NCBI RefSeq assembly: GCF_000208745.1
Contig: NC_030857.1
Location: 14,475,543 to 14,539,542, forward strand
Origin: Theobroma cacao
Lineage: Eukaryota; Streptophyta; Magnoliopsida; Malvales; Malvaceae
DNA length: 64,000 nt
Direction of reading: 5' to 3'
A model generated the notes under the pieces. It made no database searches, had not been told where the DNA came from, and saw only the letters and a list, made by a program, of their open reading frames with translations. The position numbers and the translations under genes were made by a program. Shown here one piece after another: positions 46,525-58,796 of the stretch; the stretch's first letter is position 1, and the number at the start of each line of letters is the position of its first letter.

Positions 46525-49519
46525 ATGGCAACTGCCTGTAAAACAACCGGCCGGCTTTTGACAAAAATGGAAACAGAAAACCCGAAAGAAACCGGAGAAA
46601 TCGAAGCGTCGACCCAGGACCCAAGAAATGAACCTAAATCCGACCCGAATCCAAGAACCGTGAAGACGAAAATGCCCGAAGTAGAGATCCGATTGTATCG
46701 ACGAGGTAAGGGTCCGATCGACGTGTTCAAGTCAAGCTTGGGAGGGTGGGACCAGGACCAGCTGGAGGTCCGAGAAATTCTTGAGAAATACGGGTTTAAA
46801 TCGATTTATGCTTTCAATACCCAGTCGGGTCGGGGCGTCCCAATCCGATTTCATCCGAGAAATGGAAGGTCTATTATCGGATACAAGGACGGATCAGTGG
46901 TTCACATTGACGGCGAACCAAAGGTAATTTCAGATTTATCTCTAATTTCATGATTATTCGCGATTTTTTTAATTTGTTGATTATATGTGATTTTTTAAAA
47001 TGAATTATATCAAATATATATTGTCGATAATTTAATCAATTTTATATCTTGAGTTGGACTGTAAAGTTACTTCGGATATAAAGTTCATATATCTGAAAAT
47101 TAAGGATCAAAATTTTCTTTTTTCTAGTAGCAAAATCCATTATACTATTCGCTTTTTATTTTTATCAAAATTTAAATAAACCTACTATTTTATTTTATTT
47201 TTTTAGTTTTTAGCAACTTATAGAGAAGCAAAAAGTAAGTAAAGGTACTGATTGATTCAGTTACAGCCTTCTCCTATACCATAAATCCTAACCTAGGACA
47301 TAAGCTCGAAGCTTTCAAGATGAATGCTACAGTTCTAACCCTGGGGTGTTCCCTTTGGGACATTGAGTTATTGCTTTCACTAATCGCATTTTGCTTCAAG
47401 AGGCAAAATGCAATATGCAAAATGCATGCTTGGGTATATAACCAAACAATGCTTTTTTTTTTTTTTTGCGAAATTAAAGATTGAAGGAGTAGTTTCTTCA
47501 GAGAAAAAAATACATTATTTTACTTTTATGTAGAATAATTATATTGTTATTGATGTTGCTATTATGGTTTTGTTTTCTGCCATTTGCTTTTGTTTTTATA
47601 GCAATTTTTGTAAGACCTAAGCAAAAAATAAGTAGTGAAAGCAACAACTAAATGGAGCCTTATGAAACTTTAGCTAATTATATGGCTGTTTGTTTTAAGT
47701 TTGAGCTATGAAGTAATCTGAATTACTAGAATATAGTGCAAAATAAATTGAAAATTTAGCAGTGAACACTGAATGGAGGAGTATTCTATACTGATTAATA
47801 AGGATGTTGAGCTATTTAAACCCTTGTATTCTTGTGTATTGTTTCACACCAGGTTGAGATTGGCTTTTGATGTTATTTTTTTGGGGGGTACAAAGATTGG
47901 CTTTTGATTTATCATAGTAATGAATTAAACAAGTTGGATGCTCTAGGACTCTCTAGAGAATCACCTACCAAGCATGGATTATCAGGATCATATACCATTC
48001 AAAGTGAGCACCCAATCCTCTAAACTGATTAGATTTTTGTTTTTGTAATCGTTGTCTACTTTCTGCAGTTTTAAAATAATTTTGTTTCCAAACTTAGCAG
48101 TATGGCTTTCAAACTGGAATGGACATCAACTTGGTGAGAGCTTTGTATCATCAGGTCACTAGTGTTCAATTGCTAGGTCATTCAAGTGAACCTCTATTCC
48201 ATAAAAGATACTTAATATTACAGATATAATACATAGAAATACTCTGTTGCAAACTTGGCATGTAAGTGATATTTACATTAGAATAATAGATATACATATA
48301 AGCTTTTAACTCTGAATACTTATAAAACGACTGTTTTTACCAAAATTCTACTCAAAATTTTAATATATTTAATATAGGTTAAATTATGCTTATATACTCT
48401 CTTTATAATGGTTATTAGCAAAACCAGCTCATTATGGGATGCTTAGAAGGACTTGTATGGCATTGAAAACCACGGCTTAAACCTTGGGGTGATAAGGCTT
48501 AAAATTTACCAATCAAAATACCATATAAATTCAGTTGACTCAAGGAAAAACCTAGAGAATTCCAGTGGGCTGATTTGATTCTTAACTTGTCAAATGCAAA
48601 TATGTTGTAAAGTGAAACAAGGATTGGACTGCATCCCTAAACCAACTAAAACCTTGAGATTGATTTATACATATTTTCTTCAAATAATCTTCTCCAAACC
48701 ACCCATCTTTATACAAATAAATAAAATAATGAGTTATATCCTTTGTGTTCTTGCCCTTAGACTGTATACGCCTTCCAATGCACATGATTCTCAACTAATG
48801 ATTCATGTTGCAGATCCCAACTAGTGTCCAATATCTCCCATGTTCAACTTTTTTCCATGTATGGAACAGATGGTCAATTGTTTGTCTAAAGCAATTAAAT
48901 ATATCTTAAAAAGAGAGGTAGACTGTGAGTTTCCCTTCATGACGTATGAAGTATGCTCGCTTTTTTTATACCTTCTTATAGTTATTTACCCTGTTCCTCC
49001 ATTGCATGGATCTTTAGAAAATCTTACATAGCTCACTCTTTCTTTTCCTATGGTCTTAAAGGTCTCTTTAAAGTTTGTGGTTCCAAATCTAGAAACCAAT
49101 ATACGTGTGTGTGCGTGCATGCGGATGAGTAAGTGGGTGGTTTTGTGGGCAATAAATCATGGACTTTGAGCCTGGACTGCTTAAGTTGCTTTCATCTTGG
49201 CTTATCTGCTCTTGGCTGATGACTGTAAAACTCATCATGATGCTTATGATATGACTTCTGCATAAGCTGATAGATGTGTGGCTTTATCTTTTGTTCTTGA
49301 TTTCAGGATTCTTTGATCAAACCTATAACCAAGATCTTGGTAGGAATAGCAGTTACAACGCTTTTGATAGCTCTGGCAGTGAAGGATACTCCTGAATGGA
49401 TCAAGAAATTAAACATATTTGGTGGTGACTTTCCTCCTTGGGTCCTTGCTTGCATTGTTATTGTTTTTACACGTATGAGGAAGAGAACTAGGGATTTCTT
49501 GAAGAAGCTTGGTTGGTGA
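46525..49519 (+). CDS. Small two-exon protein with two membrane segments, function unknown
   Basis: Exon 1 is 46525-46923 (133 codons) and exon 2 is 49307-49519. Both borders are GT-AG and the phase is 0, giving 203 aa. Residues 1-50 are charged and low-complexity (Thr, Glu, Pro, Lys). Residues 51-132 form a compact, probably soluble region (EIRLYRRGKGPIDVFKSS, then GWDQDQLEVREILEKYGFKS). Exon 2 supplies two hydrophobic stretches, about 139-158 and 175-188, separated by a short loop and followed by a basic tail (RMRKRTRDFLKKLGW). This suggests a small membrane-anchored protein with both ends on the same side. The GC content and codon use of exon 1 contrast with the AT-rich surroundings. A poly(A) signal lies at 49624. 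The start could instead be Met15 or Met50. I do not recognise the family. Confidence 0.82.
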
Positions 49520-49623
49520 TGCTGATCAGTGTTAAATTTTGTGCTTCTCCGCATCAGTTGTTTTTTTTTTTTTTTTTGCTTAGTAGATCTGTTCATGTGT
49601 GTGAAACACTTGCATAATTATAG

Positions 49624-49629
49624 AATAAA
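49624..49629 (+). terminator. Poly(A) signal of the membrane-protein gene
   Basis: AATAAA, 105 nt after the stop codon. Confidence 0.5.
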
Positions 49630-50399
49630 AGTGCCAGAAGATGTGGTAAATTCTAATGAAACTCATTTTCTCTAATTAACCTGTAAGATTTTGAAGTGAA
49701 GGGAATTCAGTGACAAGGTTCAAGTTTTCTACCAGGATATATCTTCTGTTTCGTTTCATTCTTATTAATTAATACTACACAATAGTTATGCTAAATGCTA
49801 AAAGCTAAAAATAAATACGTTTGAAGTCTATTTGTACCGTACTAAGGTTACAGCTTAGTACTGGTAATAGCTCGAATGCATTGATTCTTCTCATATATCC
49901 GGAAAGCGTTCAATGTGTTCTTCCTGGCAAGGGTAGCTTTCCCACCATGCTTCCCCTGATAAACTTGGAGGCTTCAGGAAGAAACTTCATTGGCGGTGAA
50001 ACTTTGAAATTTCTGCAGAATGAGCTCATTGTTGATTAAATCTTTCCCAATCTTCAACTCACCAAAGTCGTCAATTCAGGAAATATAAAAACCACCAACA
50101 CGTGGAACCCCTCTAATGTTTCAGGTCAACTCCGTCCTCATCACCTGTACCGTTTCCAACCCCCCTTTCCAACAATTAAATTGATCCTTGTCAGGGACCA
50201 ATTCAGTGTCATTGTTAAAGTTCCACGAAATTCTTCCTTAGAAACAGTTTAATAATTAGACCAATCGGAGTGATTCACATGTACAAAAGTTAAATCATTT
50301 TACCAAAAGTTTAATATCTTATTTAAATAGGTATTTGAAATTATCATTATAACATATTTCCTATTAAAAAAATAATATATTTTCATTATTCAGTTAAAA
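49630..50399. other. Intergenic with an unassigned short ORF
   Basis: A 72-codon plus-strand ORF at 49821-50039 has near-balanced base composition and could be a gene fragment, but I recognise no domain. The rest is AT-rich. Confidence 0.35.
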
Positions 50400-50451
50400 T
50401 ATTTTGTAGTGATATAATTTCCAATTAAAATTTTTATTGTATATTTTGGAG

Positions 50452-50490
<39 letters not shown>

Positions 50491-51540
50491 TATATATGCT
50501 TATTTGGTCCCTTGGGAAGTTGAATAATGAATGAGAGCGACATTGGCTATCAAAATTATGCTTCATATGCCTCACCTCAAATTCCACCATCTTTTTGTTC
50601 ATGTCAATTTACACTATTACATCACAAATACAAGTCAAATATTTGACCTAAAAATTGCGAATGCTTAAAATGTTACAAAATTTAAATAAATTCAAGTGAC
50701 ATTTTAATATTTGACTTAATGATAAGTTTATTAATCTTCATATTTAAAAAATTGTGTTTGAATTCTGTTTTTTCTCAAATAAAAAAAATCTAATGATAAA
50801 CAAACGGTAAACAATATTATCAATCTTAACATCCGAATATTTAATTCGATGATAAATATAAATCTATGTATTAAAAAATTACATTTAAATTCACCTTTTA
50901 ATTTATATATCACTAATCTTTTTAGTTTGATATCAAATTATATTTTTGGTTAAAATTAAAAGTAATTTTTACCCATTTCAAAAATCTCTTTCATTTCAAA
51001 ATTTGAATTTGAAATTTTCAAATTAAAATTTTAAAATACAATGACTGAAATGTCCTCTTAAAGACAAACAAATAAAAAATGAAGATGGACAAAACTAAAA
51101 TGAAGACTAATGTCATGCATGGGACCCGTGTAATTCAACCATTGTCTTGCTTCATTGGGATCCCAAGCGTCATTGGTTTACCATTTTAATCAGTCAATAC
51201 ACGTTGATGTGAACATGTCAAATCTTATTCAGACAACAAGAAAGGAAGACATCCTTAAATTTTTTAATTAATTTTAGATTATCATTTTAATGTAATGTTG
51301 CCTATCATTAATTAGATATTTTAAATCGATGTTTGATATTGCATAAAAAAATCAATAAGCACAAAATATTCAAAATAATCTTATGATTAATAATATTTTA
51401 TAAAATAGTACTTAATTCATCATTCTATATAACATGTTTGGTTGAAAGAAATGAGAAGGAATGACATCCTTCTTTCACTTTACTTGGTTCAAGAATGATA
51501 GGCTTGAACAGTTATTATGAACCTCCCCCTCCATGCTGAT
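50400..51540. repeat. Local tandem duplication, unit 1
   Basis: It matches unit 2 (51548-51767 plus 53151-53940). Landmarks are TTTTGTAGTGATATAATTTCC, GGGAAGTTGAATAATGAATG, TAATGTCATGCATGG and GTGTAATTCAACCATTGTC. A (TA)n microsatellite at about 50455-50497 is much shorter in unit 2. No coding sequence. Confidence 0.8.
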
Positions 51541-51547
51541 ATAATTT

Positions 51548-53940
51548 TTTGTAGTGATATAATTTCCAATTAAAATTTTTATTGTATATTTTGGAACTTA
51601 TATATGCTCATTTGGTCCCTCGGGAAGTTGAATAATGAATGGGAGCGACATTGGCTACCACAATTTTGCTTCATATTCATCCCCTCAAACTTCCACCATC
51701 TTTTTGTTCATCTCAATATACGCTACTGCATGTAAATGTAAGTTGCATATTTGACTTAAAGATAGTATTTGGTATGAGAAATGTGTACTCACATTTTTTG
51801 TTATGAGCTCAATTAAATTACATTACAACATTTGTTTTGAAGCAAGTCAATACAATATAAAATTGTAATGTAATCACAATTAATAGATATAATATAATTG
51901 TACTAAACAACCAATGCAATGTTATCAAACATTATTTGACAATTTTTCCATTTTTCCATCAATAAAATTCTAAAACTTAATTTTNTATTCAAATAAAATT
52001 TAAAAAACCCAAAAATAATTTTTGATTGTTAACGAAAATTCTAGACGATAAAGAATAGAAATAATTTTTATTTTTAAGAAATTATAAAAGATTAGAAAAT
52101 TCATAGAATAAAAAATATATGAAGAATTTTTGAAAAAATAGAAGATGTTCTTTTTTACGATCATAATTTTTTAAAATTATAAAAATTATTTCCTTTTTTT
52201 AACTTTTAATAAAATCTAAAAAATAAAAATATTTATATTTTACTTTCATTTTTTTCAAAAAAAATCTCTTTTTGTTTTTTATTTTTTTATTTTGATTTTT
52301 TTCAAAAAAGAATTCTTTCCATTTTTATTTTTTTAGGATTTTTTCATAATAATAATAATAACAATGTATTTTAAAATTTTAAAAATTTCTAACAAATAAA
52401 AAATTATTTTTAATTAATATTAAAATGGATTTGCCTTATTTGATACTTGGTTATTTGTTGCGAGAATAGTACCTTTGTTTTATTGTTGGTGAAAACTAGT
52501 TTTGGCATTTTATTTTTTATTAAACTCTCAAGGAGTTAATCTCTATATTTTATGATTTTCTTATTGTGGTGTTTTATGATAGGTGAGTTTGGGATTGTTT
52601 CCCAATTGTCTAGCAGATTGCTTGACCATTTGATGTATATTATTTACTTTCCAATTGATAATTGAAGTTCAACTAATATCAGTGTATTATAGAGTAATTT
52701 ATTCCTATGAAGTTTGATTTTCCAATTTCTATACGTTTCTTTTTGTTTATGTCATATACACGCTAAATTTGTATTATAATAAATAAAAATAAAATATATG
52801 AAATTATAATAAGAAATAAAAATTAAATATATGAGATTAAAAATTAATTTAAGAGATAATATCAAATAAAAATTATAATAAAAAACATACAAGTATATTA
52901 AACTTGTATTTTAATATATATATATAGGGGTAATTTTGAAAATTAATATTACATTTGCGATAAAGTACTTGTAAACCAAACACTACAATGTTATTTTCTC
53001 AACATTTTAATAAGCACTTTTCTAATATACTAAACCTTATAATGTTATCTTCTCAGTAATCATATTCTTTATAATCACATTTTCTACAATCATATTCCCT
53101 GCAATGTGAATGCATTGTAAGGCACTAAACGTCACTTACAAGTTGTCTAAAACATTACCCTTGCATGGCTTGAATATTTGAAATGTTACAAAATTTAAAC
53201 TAATTCAAGTGATATCTTAGCATTTGACTTAATGGTAACTGCATAAATCTTTGTGTTCAAAAAATTGTGTCCCAATTCTCTTTTTCTCATTAAAAAAAAA
53301 TCAAATGATTAACAAACAATTGACAATATCACCAATCTTAAAATCTGAGCATTTAATTTAATAATAAGTATAAATCTTTGAGGTCAAAAAATTGCATTTG
53401 AATTATATTTTCGGCTAATTTTAACCATTTCATCATTCTTTCTTTGGTCTCAAAATTCAAATTTGAAATTTTCAAATTAAAATTTTAAAATGCAATGACT
53501 GAAATGTCCCATTAAAGACAACATATAAGAAATTAAGATGGACAAAACCAAAAGGAAGTCTAATGTCATGCATGGTACCAGTGTAATTCAACCATTGTCT
53601 CGCTTTACTGGGATCTCAAGCTTAATTGGTTTGCCATTTAATCAGCAACACACGTTGATCTGAACATGTCAAATCTTACTCAGACAGCAAGAAAGGAAGA
53701 CATCCTAAAATTTTGTTTTTGTATATATAAAGTCGCTTTCCATTCAAATCTGATTAGTGTTAATTACTTTTAGATTATCATTTCAAAATAATCTTATTAT
53801 TAATAATTAAGAAAAAATGAGATAATTTTAATTTTTATTAAATAAATAATTATTAAAATAATACTTAATCTATCTATATAGCATGTTTGGTTTGAGAGGG
53901 AAACACTTTATTTGGTTCACGAAATGATCATTTTGGAAAT
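51548..53940. repeat. Local tandem duplication, unit 2, interrupted
   Basis: Same landmarks as unit 1, with roughly 85% identity by eye. It is split by the hAT-like element at about 51768-53150, which has no counterpart in unit 1. Confidence 0.8.
51768..53150 (+). mobile_element. hAT-like non-autonomous element inside duplication unit 2
   Basis: The limits come from comparison with unit 1, which is continuous across this point. The ends are weakly inverted (AGTATTTGGTATGAG at the left; inward from the right TTTAGTGCCTTACAATG). About 410 bp of the right end matches the fragment at 39650-40075 in reverse. The interior is AT-rich and noncoding, with an N at 51985. The exact ends and target duplication are uncertain. 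Confidence 0.6.
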
Positions 53941-56803
53941 GACTTGAATAGCTATTACCTACTTCTCCCTTGGTAATAATTATTTCATAGGTCAAGGAAT
54001 ATGCTGAAAATTTTTTATATAAAAATACCCTTAATAATTTTACAAAATTACTATTCTAAAAATGTTAAAATCTAATCCTAGTATGTAAAAGCAGTTTCCT
54101 CTTTTTCTTTCTCTCTACCTTATCCACCTCTCTTTCTCTCTGTAAAATATAATAAAATGAAATTAAAATAAAAAAATATATTAAATATTAATTCTAAATT
54201 ATTAATGTTTTAAATAAATTGTAAATTTTTAATATTTTAATAGTTTTTAAAAATGAAATTAGAGATAGAATAAAATAAAAACAAAAAATCATATTAAAGT
54301 TTTAATTATAAATTATTAATATTTTGAATAAACTATAAATTATTAATATTTTACTATTTTAAAAACTGAAAATAAAGAAAAAAAATTAAAATTAAATAAT
54401 ACAATTAAAATTTAATTAATAATTATTAATATTTTAATAAATTATCAAAAAATTAAATATTTTAAATTAAAATTAATAAATTATAATAAATAATATTTTT
54501 ATTCTTTGATCTTCTAAAATTATTCTTACCTACCAAGCAACAAAATAGTATAGAAAAGTAATTCCACTATTCCTATTCTATTTCCCTTATATTTCATTTC
54601 CTTAACCAAAGACATCACCTAGTTTTGATGAGTACAACAATTAATCAAAGTCATTGTCGTATTCCGTTAAACGTTAAAATCATATAAGTTGCCTTGCAGT
54701 TGAATAGGAATAAAATGATTCTGAAGATCATTCTCCTCTGTTATAAATTTTGTTAATTTTTTTTTGGATACAAATGATCGTATAAGTGAGCAATTTAATC
54801 ATTCTCGAAAATCTTAATTAAATCATTATCAAATTCAGTAATCTAATCTCAAAATACAAATCATAAATTTTAAGAAGATCGTCTCATATTGTAAATTGTA
54901 GTAAATGCGGTGGTCCATATGTATCGTCCTGACGAAGCCATTTAGAGTGCGATGAGGAGCAAAAGGAAGACAGAAAACATGCAACTATGTTGATCAGTCG
55001 GTTGTTGAGAGAAAAAGAAAATAAAGAAAGGATGATGAAGGGAATTGAAAACGTGGGCAATGAAGGGAATTAACACGTGGGTCAATGCCTTTATTGCCAT
55101 AGGAAATAGAAGGGAGCACATTCTACAAGCATTAAAAACAGATGAACGCAGCCATAGAAGAAAACTTTTTTGACCACCTACTCTGCTGAAAAGCCAATTT
55201 TGTCACATATAAATTGAGCTAACTTTCTCCTCATTACTATTCTCTGTGTTCAATTTGCTTTTATGTCTTTCCCTCTTTGTGTTTTTTCTTTGAAGAAGAT
55301 ATTGTTCCAAGTGGGTAGTTATCCTGGTCTTTAATTATGTTTATCTACGTGTCATTCCTAAGTGGCAAATTTGACTCCTTTAAAAAATCAATTAAAATAG
55401 AAATTGCATAAATGTGAAAAAAAAGTACTGATTAGCATATATAAAGGACACCTAATATGATTAAAAAACAGTTTGAAGATTAATGTACAAAAAGCATATG
55501 GTTTGATTAATTAAGAAGTAGTGGCAGCAAAATCTAGATTAAGAAATTAAATTGTGGTTTCCAAAAAAATTAAAGAAATTAAATATATACATATATTATA
55601 AACGTACTATACCCTGAGATATAATATACAATATAATGCTTAATTAAAGTATGTAACAATGTCAGTAGTTATTTAAATATTTACTCTAATTATGTAAAAG
55701 AACATAGATTTACTGTAATTAATGTTTATTCTTTCACTTTTTTTTAGAGAAAATGCACATAATTAACTTGTGTTATATAATTAGTTACATAGATTTGTTT
55801 GAAACATTTTGATAATTGAATACCACAAAAAGCAGGTAAATGGAAAAACATATCAGTTAATATAACATTAAGAATACAAACTGAATATTTATAAATTAAT
55901 CTGAATTCAGTACTTTGATGTATATATTTCTTTTGAGCTCACCATATATATATATATGCAATTATACAGTAGTGCCATGGGACCTCTTAAATTTAAATTA
56001 TTGCTTTGTTTTCTGGCTCATCAAATTAGGAAAAGCTGCCAATGAGGCTTGGGTATGGGTGTAAATAGGCTGTTTAATTTGGCATGTTAGTTTGGTTGAA
56101 CTTGAAAGATTCTCAAGTTGGATTCGCTTACTATAAATTGTATATTGAGTTTGAGCTCAACACTTAGTCAAATCAAATTTGAGTATTTTAATATTAATCT
56201 AATCCCTTTTATTTTTATAATATATGTTATTATATATATGTATATCATGCGTATAATAATATAGAATCATATAAGTCATTGATCTCAATAATAATGATTT
56301 AAAATCGAAATTCATTTTAATTTTAATTAATCAAATTTGAATAACTCAAATGTGAAGTTTAAATTTAAAGTTGAAAATTTAATTTATATTCGAGCTAAGT
56401 TTCAAATCTCGAATTTTAAAGTTGAATCAAGTTGAGGTTTTCATGACATCAACTTAAATAAACTTCAATTACCTCATCAAAGCCTCACCTTAATAATAAC
56501 AATTAAGGTAAAGTTTGTGAGACCATCTATATATAATAATATATTAAGGTCTTTAGAGGCTTATAAGTTTTACTTTATGTTGATTTTATGCAACTCAACA
56601 AAACTTCTCCCGTTATGTTAGCTTTTATACAACAATTCAAATGAAACCCATCATTCACAATATGGTAATAGAGCAATAAAATATCCTTCACACCATTCTA
56701 GTTTCTTTAAAAAGAAAAGGAAAGAAGAAAGGAATATGTATGTATGTATATATGTTTCTTTGTTAGAAGAGGATCCATAACATAATAGCAGTAAATTATA
56801 AAA
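53941..56803. other. Intergenic, AT-rich, no gene seen
   Basis: 54160-54560 is extremely AT-rich. 54900-55320 is more balanced (two ACGTGG motifs near 55050-55080) but has no ORF I recognise. 56040-56500 looks like a diverged noncoding repeat. A short CATA/TGTA microsatellite occurs near 56735-56755. Confidence 0.45.
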
Positions 56804-56809
56804 TTTATT
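56804..56809 (-). terminator. Possible poly(A) signal of the WRKY gene
   Basis: AATAAA on the minus strand, about 190 nt downstream of the WRKY stop codon. Confidence 0.35.
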
Positions 56810-56998
56810 TAAAAGTACACACATCAAATTAATGTCTTCCTCCTTAGTCCCTCCCCCTTTCCCCAACTTATAATTAAGAAAGTAGAGTGAAATGCTTCTC
56901 GATTGAAAGCATTAATTAGGATAGCATTAACTTAGATGATAATCATATGTATATACATGTACGAGTGATGGATTGAAGCAACAGTCTTATATATCTAA

Positions 56999-58586
56999 CT
57001 AGGGTTGATGTTGTTGATGATGATGTAGAAATTGAAGCTGGTGTGAAGTCCGTTGATCAGGATTTATGGCATTGTGGCATATGTCCGTGTCTGCACTAGG
57101 GCTTTCATGGTGATGCTTACCCTCGTAAGTTGTTATGACAAACCGAGGATCTTCTTTGTCCCTTTCCACTCTCTTTTTCACCTTGCATCCTGCCGTTGAG
57201 CACCGGTAATAGTTCCTGTTCCATGTATATATGTCACTCTTAAGAAACAATCAGCCCCTCAATCAATGATCCATACCTCATGAAATTTAACAAAACTGCA
57301 AACATAAGCAACAAACAGATTTCCAATATCCATCCCTGGCCCACCCCATGATCCGTAAGACATTAGTTTGCCTGGAAATTGGCACCTTTAATTTTACCAA
57401 AACTTGAACCAAAGGCATGCAGCTTATCTAAATTACTTCTAGAGGAAGACTTTGTATTATTACATGTATGTAAATGATGAAACTAGAATAATCATAGAAT
57501 ATATTTCCCGGTCCTTAGAGCCATGAAAGTCGTCGTTGCGATCGAGCTGAAGTGAGGATGTATATATATCAGCTAACCCGTAAAAACCAGCTGCCGCATG
57601 TAGGAGTTTGGTTTCCTTGCTTGATTAAATCACTTATATGCTCTTAATAATCCCTTAATTTCTAATCTAATATTTCTGGGTTTTTCAAGCAAGGAAGGTG
57701 AGAAGTATGCAGGATGCTTGATGATGATGAGAGAACTGATCAACCCTTTGTTTCTTATAACCATGGAGTTTGTACAGGCACCTTCGTTCCAACTCTATGG
57801 CTATAAAAGATCGAGGTATATCATCAATAGATTGAAAACTGGGGATTAATAATTTACATGAAACCTAGCCCTAGAGTGAAGGGAATGATTAGATCATTTG
57901 TGTTTCAAGTCATCAGTTATTTAGCTCATATGATCATCTACGCCAAAGCCAAAGCCAAAGCCAATTACAGGATGATTTAATTACCTTGGATTAGGGTTAT
58001 TCTTGACCCTCTTCTTCCCATATTTTCTCCATTTGTACCCATCATCCATTATCTCAAGATCAGATTTGGTTCGGAAAGCAATTTTAAACCCCACATGATC
58101 ATCCATCTCCATTGTCTTTACATAACCCTCACCATTTCTATACAAGAAAGAAAATTACCGGAATTAGTAAAAATATACTTAACAAATCTAGATTGACAGA
58201 AAAAGTACTCCAATATTTTAATAAATAAATAGCTAGGAAGCAAGGAAATTAATTAGTTACTGTTGCATATAATCAACAAAGCTGCTTCTTGGAACCTCCC
58301 AGCAACCATTGACTGAACTGCTAGTCATCTCATCTGATGAAAGGAAAGGACTTTGAGAAAGAGTAGTCGACGCTTTAAGACAGGAAGATGAAGGGGCATT
58401 AGTTTCAAAATTAGTTCCTTCACCTGCATCAGCAGCTAGAATTAGAAAGTCTTCATCAAAGTCTAGTTGATCGGTACTGTTATCATCCATGACGGCGTGA
58501 CTGTAAATAGGGCTTGAGGTTTGTTGTGGGATGTTAACTGCTGCTGCAGCTGCTGCTAGGAAGGTGGTGATGTTAGAGTTGGACAT
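56999..58586 (-). CDS. WRKY transcription factor, group IIc, WRKYGKK variant
   Basis: Three exons join in frame: 58261-58586, 57985-58137 and 56999-57215, giving 231 aa. The single WRKY domain (about 137-200) has WRKYGKK at 145-151 instead of WRKYGQK. Its zinc finger is C165-X4-C170-X23-H194-X-H196, as in group II. The second intron falls right after the PR dipeptide (NPNPR160), the position typical of group IIc. The variant heptad and VKKRVERD place it with Arabidopsis WRKY50/WRKY51, which act in salicylate/jasmonate defence signalling. WRKYGKK proteins are known to have altered W-box preference. The N-terminus has an Ala run (11-16) and acidic and Ser-rich stretches that may activate transcription. 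The C-terminus is His/Gln-rich. All borders are GT-AG and no damage is seen. The target genes are unknown. Confidence 0.93.
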
Positions 58587-58670
58587 GGTATGCTTGGAGT
58601 AAGAGAGGGTGTGAGTGGAAAATCTTCAGAAAAAAGAAAGAGAGTTGGAAATTTCTTTGTCCTTGATCAA

Positions 58671-58678
58671 CTTTTATA
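58671..58678 (-). promoter_or_regulatory. Probable TATA box of the WRKY gene
   Basis: The minus strand reads GTATAAAAG, about 85 nt upstream of the WRKY ATG. Confidence 0.5.
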
Positions 58679-58786
58679 CGAGAGAGAGCTAGGGCAATAT
58701 GGGCATTAACACTTGACAAAAATTTATTTAGGGGTTTTTCATGGGAACTTCCTTGTGGAAGACAGTAGTCTCCCTTTCATACTGCC

Positions 58787-58796
58787 GCCACGTGTC
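58787..58796. promoter_or_regulatory. G-box/ABRE-like site upstream of the WRKY gene
   Basis: GCCACGTGTC, a palindromic CACGTG core, about 200 nt upstream of the WRKY ATG and about 110 nt upstream of the TATA box. It is a plausible bZIP/bHLH site, but its activity is untested. Confidence 0.4.
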
